Source of the DNA: a virus
Length of the DNA stretch: 22,157 nt
Virus record (IMG/VR): IMGVR_UViG_3300042384_000090
Span: 1 to 22,157 of that record
Direction: 5' to 3' (one strand)
The notes beneath the pieces are model-generated. The model saw nothing but the letters and a program-made list of their open reading frames with translations. It was not told the DNA's origin and made no database searches. Of the stretch, positions 17,140 to 22,157 are shown piece by piece (position 1 is the stretch's first letter; every line of letters starts with the position of its first letter). Made by a program: the position numbers and the translations under genes.

Positions 17140-17799
17140 TTATGCTGATGGTGCTGCGAGTGTGCGGTCTACGATCTTACCGTATGACGCATTGTCATTT
17201 GGAAGAAGACGGAATGAAACTTCAAACATTGAAGCCTCGTCACGCTTTGCAGATACTGTTACATTCTCAATTGAGAGTGCACGGTATGCTACGTAGATTC
17301 TTTCCTTGTTGATCGATGCTGAACCAGATCCTGGTCCTACTGCTACGATACCACGCTCTAGTGGAACGTCGCCAATATCTCCTGCAGACATTCTTAGTGT
17401 CGATAGGTTAGATCCTGTTGCGATTTCCTCATTTGATGCAATTGCTACTAGAAGATTTTCTAGTGTTGCCTCTGCAAAAGATGTATTTAGATTAACTGTC
17501 ATACCTTGCTTGAATAAACGAGCAACGTCGAGAAGTTGATCTACTGCTACATCACCAAAGTCTGGCTGGAATGCGAGTTCCAAACCATTCGATGTGTATC
17601 CTATATTTGTGTAGTCAGTGTCATTTGACAAAGTTTCCTTATAAGATGTTGTGGATGCTGTCATTGCTGGAAGATCTGTTGACGCTTGAGCGTCAGTAAT
17701 TAATCCAGTATTTGATACGTATCCGATTGGGCCATCATGCGTAAATAGTGCTGCTGCACCTACGATAATGTTACTACTTGAACCACGGCTGTATGCCAT
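17140..17799 (-). CDS. Major tail (tube) protein
   Basis: A 219-residue protein that polymerises into the tail tube. An in-frame GTG at 17808 exists, but ATG at 17799 lies at proper distance from GAGGTGA, part of which covers that GTG, so 17799 is used. The sequence has the usual major tail protein look: a short polar N-terminus (MAYSRGSSSNIIVGAAALF), a strand-rich body, and the block DFGDVAVDQLLDVARLFKQG followed by LNTSFAEATLENLL (about residues 75-115), then a strand-rich C-terminal half. It lies between the connector genes and the chaperones. It has its own extended -10 motif upstream and a strong terminator downstream, and its codons are richer in C and CpG (CGT for Arg) than those of neighbouring genes, as for a highly expressed gene. 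Confidence 0.92.
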   Translation of the reverse strand: MAYSRGSSSNIIVGAAALFTHDGPIGYVSNTGLITDAQASTDLPAMTASTTSYKETLSNDTDYTNIGYTSNGLELAFQPDFGDVAVDQLLDVARLFKQGMTVNLNTSFAEATLENLLVAIASNEEIATGSNLSTLRMSAGDIGDVPLERGIVAVGPGSGSASINKERIYVAYRALSIENVTVSAKRDEASMFEVSFRLLPNDNASYGKIVDRTLAAPSA

Positions 17800-17804
17800 A
17801 TATT

Positions 17805-17811
17805 TCACCTC
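17805..17811 (-). promoter_or_regulatory. Ribosome binding site GAGGTGA of the major tail gene
   Basis: GAGGTGA five bases before the ATG at 17799. It overlaps the alternative GTG start at 17808 and so argues against it. Confidence 0.75.
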
Positions 17812-17847
17812 TTTCGTTTTATTAAAAGGGCTTGTTTCCTCACCTTA

Positions 17848-17856
17848 ATTATAACA
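17848..17856 (-). promoter_or_regulatory. Extended -10 promoter of the major tail gene
   Basis: TGTTATAAT in the gap before the major tail gene, without a recognisable -35. A start about 7 bases downstream gives a leader of about 40 bases that contains the GAGGTGA site. Confidence 0.6.
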
Positions 17857-17871
17857 CCCTTTATTAAGGGT
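17856..17871 (-). terminator. Short hairpin at the end of the tail terminator gene (weak terminator or mRNA-end stabiliser)
   Basis: A six-base-pair stem ACCCTT/AAGGGT with a four-base loop covers the TAA stop of the upstream gene. It is not followed by a T-run and its last base pair touches the TGn of the promoter motif, so termination is doubtful; it could instead protect a transcript end. Confidence 0.35.
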
Positions 17872-18397
17872 TTAGTTCTAGAGGATGCCAGTCGTAGTCT
17901 ATGATTATCTTATTCCCAGCATAAGTACGGGCTGTGCCAAAGTCAACAATGTCTCTTGTCTCTTCTAGTTGATAGATCTTAAAATTATGGAAATACACAG
18001 GCTTAGAATCTAAGGTTTCATAATCTAGGTTTGCCACTGCCCACTCGTTTAGGTCTTGTGCTGAGTCATCTGCATTATCAAGCAAATCACTTACTTGCTG
18101 TTGAACCTTTATCATGTTTGCTTGTGCTGCCTCACCTACAGAATAAAAATAGTATAGCAACTGTTCACACTTGATGTATGGGAATGGAGTCCTTCTCATT
18201 TTAAACATTCTGTCATATACTCCAAACACACCATTACTTTGTGGAAATGTTTCTGTCAATGAATCAATTTCTGTTGGTAGTGTTGGAAAAAAATACGTTG
18301 TTCCAACGCTTGTATTTGTATCTGGGTCAAAGTTTGGGCTTATCTTGGCTGCCAAGTAAGCATTAATAATTGTAGGTGGATGATGAATTGTAGCCAT
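17864..18397 (-). CDS. Tail terminator-like / tail completion protein
   Basis: A 177-residue protein that occupies the position directly before the major tail gene, where the tail terminator (the ring that stops tube growth and meets the head connector) is normally encoded. ATG at 18397 overlaps the previous stop by one base (TAATG). The N-terminal helix (IINAYLAAKISP) is followed by a strand region and by a long helical part (YIKCEQLLYYFYSVGEAAQANMI and the next helix with QQVSDLLDNADDSAQDLNEW). The C-terminal half is strand-rich (YFHNFKIYQLEETRDIVDF; NKIIIDYDWHPL). This alpha/beta arrangement fits terminator proteins, but no diagnostic motif is visible and another neck protein remains possible. 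Confidence 0.65.
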   Translation of the reverse strand: MATIHHPPTIINAYLAAKISPNFDPDTNTSVGTTYFFPTLPTEIDSLTETFPQSNGVFGVYDRMFKMRRTPFPYIKCEQLLYYFYSVGEAAQANMIKVQQQVSDLLDNADDSAQDLNEWAVANLDYETLDSKPVYFHNFKIYQLEETRDIVDFGTARTYAGNKIIIDYDWHPLELNP

Positions 18398-19071
18398 TAT
18401 GCACCCAACCCTGCGTTAGCAATCCAGCGATATCCAGTTGCTATGCCCTTAGATCTACCCAAATTTTTTCCTGCTGGCAGATCTTTTTTGTATACCTGTG
18501 GATTTTCAAGATATCTTGCTATCCCGCTTGTTCTTAAGAATGCTTGTGAAAAATATCTATTAAAGAACATATCAAAGGTTTTTTCAAAACCACCCTCAAC
18601 TTGTGTTCCTCCAGGATTTAAAACTTCAACTGGGCCACGAGTAAAGACTGTTTCTCCATTGTCATCAAATGCCAAAACTTGTGCAGCCCTTGGTCTAATT
18701 GTAACTGGAATACCATTTTCCATAATTCTGGCCTTGTCATAAAAAGGTGTTCGTGATCCATCCTTGATTGATCTTGACTGACTAAAAGATGATTTAAAAG
18801 ATAGTCCTAAATTACTGACTGTGTAAGATATGTCGTAAAGCCTTGCTTCTGGACTTCCAGTTAGATTCCACTCATATATGTGATGAAGCATCTCTGGGTT
18901 TACTCTTGCGTTAGAGTCTATAAATTCTTTCATTACTTCAACAGTTTCCATTCCCAGAGTTTTTAAAAATACTGTCTTGCCTTTGTGTACCCCATCTAAA
19001 AATCCAATAGAGTAGTTAACTATATTATTCATATCTTTTTTAAACTGCTTTGAGTTAAATGTTGTTATCAT
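18397..19071 (-). CDS. HK97 gp10-like neck / tail component
   Basis: A 224-residue protein, start ATG at 19071 with AGGTGA upstream and a four-base ATGA overlap with the preceding gene. It opens with a basic helix (FNSKQFKKDMNNIVNYSIGF) and another helix with TLGMETVEVMKEFIDSN, then PEMLHHIYEW and a strand-rich centre with the segment MENGIPVTIRPRA followed by QVLAFDDNGETVFTR, and a C-terminal helix (FEKTFDMFFNRYFSQAFLR). This resembles the HK97 gp10 group of head-to-tail proteins, which place such genes between the head-closure and tail-terminator genes, as here. It probably sits at the neck or helps join head and tail. The similarity is judged by eye. Confidence 0.65.
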   Translation of the reverse strand: MITTFNSKQFKKDMNNIVNYSIGFLDGVHKGKTVFLKTLGMETVEVMKEFIDSNARVNPEMLHHIYEWNLTGSPEARLYDISYTVSNLGLSFKSSFSQSRSIKDGSRTPFYDKARIMENGIPVTIRPRAAQVLAFDDNGETVFTRGPVEVLNPGGTQVEGGFEKTFDMFFNRYFSQAFLRTSGIARYLENPQVYKKDLPAGKNLGRSKGIATGYRWIANAGLGA

Positions 19072-19517
19072 ACATCACCTGACTGATTCTCTGATCTTCT
19101 TATTACTAACTTGTAGGATTCTACAGTTCCAAACGGTCCAGTAAAAGGCTCAAAGGTTGCTATTTCAAAAAGTGTGCCTTTACCAGATCTAGGACCAGAT
19201 GTCTCCATGTAGATAAGGTTACCTTCTTGATCTTTAATGTCAGATATCAAGATATTGGTTAAAGCATTCTTACTATCAAGAGAAGAGATTCTGATATCAG
19301 ACTTTGATCTTCCGACAAGAATTGAATTTTGTGTAATGTTGACATTTGGCTTTACTTCTTCTTTAAATGCAGAACCTCCAGTACTAAAACTACATGCAAA
19401 AACTCTATCTAAAACCCAGTGCTTTTTGATTGAACCAAAGTCTCCTTGTTCTACTATTGGATGATATACAGATGCCTGCATTGGAAACATGAAGTCGGGG
19501 CTTTCGCAAACTGTCAT
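19068..19517 (-). CDS. Head closure / head-tail stopper-like protein
   Basis: A 149-residue, mostly beta-strand protein between the connector and the gp10-like gene, the position of head-closure (stopper) proteins that seal the packaged head. ATG at 19517 shares one base with the preceding stop (TAATG). The N-terminal half has strands with the segment HPIVEQGDFGSIKKHWVLDR typical of stopper proteins, in which a loop reading like 'q.~fG.~~k~W' is followed by the core barrel. The remainder contains ILVGRSKSDIRIS and the C-terminal strand TVESYKLVIRRSE. No cysteine cluster, signal peptide or enzyme motif is present. The name rests on position, size and fold impression. Confidence 0.6.
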   Translation of the reverse strand: MTVCESPDFMFPMQASVYHPIVEQGDFGSIKKHWVLDRVFACSFSTGGSAFKEEVKPNVNITQNSILVGRSKSDIRISSLDSKNALTNILISDIKDQEGNLIYMETSGPRSGKGTLFEIATFEPFTGPFGTVESYKLVIRRSENQSGDV

Positions 19518-20413
19518 TACAATACCCCAAGTTTTGTAATAGACTTAGTATACTTTGAAAGTATCTTGTCTACAATTATGTTTCCCGTTCCTTCGAAAAG
19601 ACCCTTATCAAACTGAATTCTATATTGATCTGTGTTATAAGAAGAAATAAATCTTTTGTAATAATCTAACTTTCCACACTCTAGATCGTGAATGAGCATC
19701 TCTGTTGCTCTAACAATATCTGATGGAACTGATGTGTACCCATACTCAACAGTTATTAAGTAATCCCAGGTCTTACCAAACCCTCTATAAATAAACTGTG
19801 GGTCCAGAGAATCTGATGCTGCTGCTGGTAAAACTAGTGGAGAAGATTCTGCACGATTAATGTTGTCTGATGATTTCTCAATGATTGCTGTTTTATCTGA
19901 TGAGACTTCGTATTCTCTATCTTCTACTAACTTATTGTTTTCATATACCGCCAAAACTTTCTTTACATCATCCCAGATTGGTAGGTAGTCTGCTCCAGTA
20001 CCTGTAAAATGTAAAACTTTTTTCTTATAGTAAAATCCTTCTGTAACTATTGAGTCAATGATTGCTCTTGCAATTTCTTCATTTGCTGTGTAGGTAGCAA
20101 TGTCTGATGCTGTAGACGCTTTTGTTGATGGGTCTACATAGGGTCTTACAATTTCATAAGTTTCATCCTGAAGAATTACTTCTCCAACTGCTCCAAGATT
20201 TTTAACAATTTCAACTCTATAGGAAGAGTCGTAGTTTCCTGGCAAAGATATATCAATAATGTTTCCTGATGATTTATTTAAAAAGGTTAGTGTCGATACT
20301 GAAAGATCCGCCATATCTGTTACGTTGGCGGTTATAGTTGATGATGTTATTCCCGCAGGAACTAAAAAATCAACAGAGATTTCTGCATATGGCGAAACTC
20401 TCAATATCTCCAT
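19517..20413 (-). CDS. Head-to-tail connector (adaptor) protein
   Basis: A 298-residue protein, start ATG at 20413, six bases after the previous stop. The N-terminal 90 or so residues form a strand-rich region (ISVDFLVPAG, ITANVTDMADLSVSTLTF). The second half looks like a gp6/gp15-type head-tail adaptor with helices: GYTSVPSDIVRATEMLIHDL (about residues 220-242) is the common 'y...vP.di..A...li.d' signature of connector proteins, followed by a basic helix and the C-terminal ILSKYTKSITKLGVL. Connectors of this type are usually 100-200 residues, so the N-terminal beta region is an addition. It probably binds the portal ring beneath the capsid and receives the head-closure protein encoded next. 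Confidence 0.72.
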   Translation of the reverse strand: MEILRVSPYAEISVDFLVPAGITSSTITANVTDMADLSVSTLTFLNKSSGNIIDISLPGNYDSSYRVEIVKNLGAVGEVILQDETYEIVRPYVDPSTKASTASDIATYTANEEIARAIIDSIVTEGFYYKKKVLHFTGTGADYLPIWDDVKKVLAVYENNKLVEDREYEVSSDKTAIIEKSSDNINRAESSPLVLPAAASDSLDPQFIYRGFGKTWDYLITVEYGYTSVPSDIVRATEMLIHDLECGKLDYYKRFISSYNTDQYRIQFDKGLFEGTGNIIVDKILSKYTKSITKLGVL

Positions 20414-20419
20414 CTTTAA

Positions 20420-20845
20420 TTATCCAAAAGCCTTCTGGACTTCTTCTGGTGAAGCAATGCGAACATGCCCCCGAGTTAGCCATTTATTTGCTTGTGCTTT
20501 TGTAACAATGTTGTATCCCTTAGTAAGTGAGCCAACCTCTTCCCAACGAACGCTTTTTGTTGAGTGAAGTGCCACCTTTTCTAAAAGGTCTACATCTGTG
20601 TTAATTGTCTTGCTTGGGCCGTCTGCTGCCATTGATCCAATAGCACCTGTCTCTGTAAAGCCTAGTGCTTGAACTGGCTCTACTACTGCTGGTGCTTCTA
20701 CTGCTGGTGCTTCTACTACTGGCTCAACTACAGGCTCTGCTACAGGAACATGTTCTACTGGTGCCTCTACTACTGGCGCATCCACATGTGCTTGCTCTTC
20801 AGCATTGTCTACTGAAAACGGCTTATTGTAATTATTATTTTCCAT
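20420..20845 (-). CDS. Small head-associated protein with Pro/Val/Glu/Ala repeat
   Basis: A 141-residue protein encoded directly after the major capsid gene. ATG at 20845 has AAGGAGG five bases upstream. The N-terminal third (residues about 22-60) is a low-complexity run of short PVVEAP/VEAPAVEAP-type units that should be extended and acidic. A short linker is followed by a compact C-terminal domain (residues about 90-141) with SVRWEEVGSLTKGYNIVTKA, NKWLTRGHVRIASPEE. I recall such a C-terminal domain, encoded beside the capsid gene, in actinobacteriophages, but cannot assign a function. Possible roles are capsid decoration with the repeat as a flexible arm, or a connector accessory protein. 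It has its own extended -10 motif after the capsid terminator. Confidence 0.65.
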   Translation of the reverse strand: MENNNYNKPFSVDNAEEQAHVDAPVVEAPVEHVPVAEPVVEPVVEAPAVEAPAVVEPVQALGFTETGAIGSMAADGPSKTINTDVDLLEKVALHSTKSVRWEEVGSLTKGYNIVTKAQANKWLTRGHVRIASPEEVQKAFG

Positions 20846-20850
20846 TGTAT

Positions 20851-20857
20851 CCTCCTT
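20851..20857 (-). promoter_or_regulatory. Ribosome binding site AAGGAGG of the head-associated gene
   Basis: AAGGAGG five bases before the ATG at 20845. If transcription starts 7 bases after the -10 motif, this site lies at the very 5' end of the mRNA. Confidence 0.7.
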
Positions 20858-20863
20858 GTTTGT

Positions 20864-20872
20864 ATTATATCA
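20864..20872 (-). promoter_or_regulatory. Extended -10 promoter upstream of the head-associated gene
   Basis: TGATATAAT in the gap after the capsid gene. The hairpin of the capsid terminator occupies the place where a -35 would be, and no TTGACA-like hexamer is present. The predicted leader is only about 13 bases long. Confidence 0.6.
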
Positions 20873-20884
20873 TTAAAGTATTAA

Positions 20885-20914
20885 GGGGGACAGGAGAGTG
20901 AACTCCCGCCCCCC
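20885..20914 (-). terminator. Intrinsic-terminator-like GC-rich hairpin after the major capsid gene
   Basis: On the minus strand, an uninterrupted 12-base-pair stem (two G-T pairs, mostly G-C) closes a six-base loop TTCACT. The following tract TTAATACTTTAAT is only moderately T-rich, so termination may be partial; the stem would also protect the capsid mRNA end. Confidence 0.7.
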
Positions 20915-20935
20915 ATTAAAGGTACTGTTTACAGA

Positions 20936-22066
20936 TTATGAATCTGAAGCAGCGTCAGCGAATGCGATTGCATCCTCTTCTTCCCAGTTGATTCCGAAGC
21001 GAACGAATACAGTGTATTCAATTGTATCCTTCTTCGCTACGTACTCACGGTTTACAGTGATGTCTCTTTGGAATCCCCATACACGGTTTGCAGGGAATGT
21101 CAAATCGATATAGCCTGCTGGGTAGTAAGGAACTTCCTGAACTTCAATTCCGAGAACACGAGTTGTACGTGCTCCACCGAATGTCTGTCCGATACCATCA
21201 AGGTATGATTGGCGGTTTGCCTGGGTTGATCCTGGGACCTGTCCAGCAAATGCTTCTGCTACTGCATCAGCAAGTGTACCGTTGTTCTTAACGATTCCAC
21301 CGAATGCATCTGTACCTGCGTAGAACTTAAGATTGTTCTTAAGTGCACGGTACTTACGTGGCATTGCATTGATGATGCCCTGCATTACATCAGGTGTCCA
21401 AGCATTATCTGCTACGGTTACTACTGACTCATGTGCTCCACCATCTTTGGTCTTCTTAATAAAGCCTGGCATGATTGACAAGAATGATCCTGTTGCACCA
21501 TCACCATTGATAGCGAGATCTTCGATATCATTTGCGAATGCGTTGGTCATCAAGCGTACTAAGTGATCTTCTAGAGCGTCACCTTCTACACCATCTTCCA
21601 ATGATTCTGCTGTTACTTCCCAATCAAGACGAATCTTCTTGGTAGTAAGTTCGACCTTAGAGAATGTTGCGCCTGTGTTTGTGTATGTACCAATTGCTTG
21701 CGCTGCTGCACGAATTACACGCTCACCTACGTTTACCTTCTCAAGTTCCATTGAATTAGCCTTCATTGTTACACGACGGCCATCCTTTGCTAACACTGTA
21801 GCGTCCCAAACATAGTCGATAAAACGACGTGCCTGCTCGGGGCGCAAAATTCCAGAAGCGGCTGAACCACTAGGGTTAACAGCATTTGCTCCGCTTGTTG
21901 ATCCAAGTGTTGCTGTTGGAATATTTCCAAGTGTATTTTCACCTGGGTTTGTTACTCCACCAATACCACCTGATGCGAAAGCACCTTGACCCTGGTAAAG
22001 ACCTGGTGTTGTTCCACCTAGATCTGCACTAGCGCCTGGCTGGTTTTTGATTATTTCTTCTGACAT
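20936..22066 (-). CDS. Major capsid protein (HK97 fold)
   Basis: A 376-residue capsid subunit. ATG at 22066 is chosen for its strong GGAGGTGA site; an in-frame ATG at 22093 lacks a binding site, though it would overlap an upstream stop as ATGA. Residues about 1-65 are Gly/Ser/Thr/Asn-rich and probably disordered. From about residue 68 the HK97 pattern follows: ILRPEQARRFIDYVWD, the strand pair around KVELTTKKIRLDWEVTAESL, the long spine helix LEDHLVRLMTNAFANDIEDL and the INGDG turn (about 190), then the A-domain and the C-terminal strands with YVAKKDTIEYTVFVRFGINW. Arg codons are largely CGT/CGC, unlike the AGA-rich neighbours, in keeping with very high expression. It is followed by a strong hairpin. 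No protease or scaffold domain is fused to it. Confidence 0.93.
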   Translation of the reverse strand: MSEEIIKNQPGASADLGGTTPGLYQGQGAFASGGIGGVTNPGENTLGNIPTATLGSTSGANAVNPSGSAASGILRPEQARRFIDYVWDATVLAKDGRRVTMKANSMELEKVNVGERVIRAAAQAIGTYTNTGATFSKVELTTKKIRLDWEVTAESLEDGVEGDALEDHLVRLMTNAFANDIEDLAINGDGATGSFLSIMPGFIKKTKDGGAHESVVTVADNAWTPDVMQGIINAMPRKYRALKNNLKFYAGTDAFGGIVKNNGTLADAVAEAFAGQVPGSTQANRQSYLDGIGQTFGGARTTRVLGIEVQEVPYYPAGYIDLTFPANRVWGFQRDITVNREYVAKKDTIEYTVFVRFGINWEEEDAIAFADAASDS

Positions 22067-22070
22067 ATTG

Positions 22071-22078
22071 TCACCTCC
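22071..22078 (-). promoter_or_regulatory. Ribosome binding site GGAGGTGA of the capsid gene
   Basis: GGAGGTGA four to five bases before the ATG at 22066; the longest match to the anti-Shine-Dalgarno in the window. It decides the capsid start. Confidence 0.8.
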
Positions 22079-22089
22079 TAGTGATTTGT

Positions 22090-22157
22090 TCATTTGAATA
22101 GATCGGCTGTTTTGAGGAAACTACCGCCCCATAGGGATTTTTCAACCGTTTCAGATT
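22090..22157 (-). CDS. C-terminal end of a preceding gene (possibly scaffold or protease)
   Basis: The last 22 codons of a frame that enters from the right edge and stops at TGA (22092-22090), reading SETVEKSLWGGSFLKTADLF and one Lys. It is chosen over the other open frame because its codons and residues look more like protein and because its stop lies just before the capsid ribosome binding site. In phages of this type a scaffold or capsid maturation protease usually precedes the capsid gene, but 22 residues cannot show which, so the product name is only positional. Confidence 0.4.
   Translation of the reverse strand, partial: SETVEKSLWGGSFLKTADLFK

Noticed and set aside
22066-22093. ATG at 22093 as the capsid start
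   Set aside because: It would include the GGAGGTGA binding site as coding sequence and lacks one of its own. The ATGA overlap with the upstream stop keeps it as a minor alternative.
1-22157. tRNA genes, integrase, attachment site or insertion sequence
   Set aside because: I saw no cloverleaf, transposase or recombinase motif, or terminal inverted repeats; the window is structural genes throughout.

Overview
The window is the head-to-tail structural module of a tailed double-stranded DNA phage, read from the minus strand throughout. From right to left it carries a possible gene end at the window edge, the HK97-fold major capsid protein, a small Pro/Val/Glu-rich head-associated protein, four connector/neck/tail-terminator genes, the major tail protein, two tail assembly chaperone genes, a giant tape measure protein (3089 residues), a small minor tail protein, a very large tail hub-like protein, an unrecognised small tail-tip protein, and the first 379 codons of a tail-fibre/collar-like protein that runs off the left edge. 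No tail sheath lies between the major tail protein and the chaperones, so a long non-contractile (siphovirus) tail is inferred.

The DNA is AT-rich. The gene order and the look of the capsid, major tail, chaperone and fibre proteins recall large actinobacteriophages. A low-GC actinobacterial host is possible but is an inference from memory of these families; no host gene or tRNA is present to test it. Packing is tight: most genes touch or overlap through TAATG, TGATG or ATGA junctions, which suggests translational coupling. Only four gaps of about 55 to 90 bases interrupt the series: after the capsid gene, before the major tail gene, after the major tail gene, and between the two chaperone genes. 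Every one holds an extended -10 motif (TGnTATAAT or TGnTATACT) without an evident -35. Two of them also hold a strong intrinsic-terminator-like hairpin just upstream of that motif. The abundant capsid and tail-tube genes therefore appear to be transcriptionally insulated from their neighbours.

Working together: the capsid and small head protein build the head; the connectors close it and join it to the tail; the major tail protein polymerises around the tape measure with the help of the paired chaperones; the hub, minor tail and fibre proteins form the tip that binds the cell. The most unusual features are a kinase-like segment buried in the tape measure, a TolA-like alanine-rich helix followed by a LysM domain near its C-terminus, a concanavalin/LamG-like insertion in the hub protein, a long/short chaperone pair made by gene duplication instead of a frameshift, and a chaperone gene that looks leaderless.
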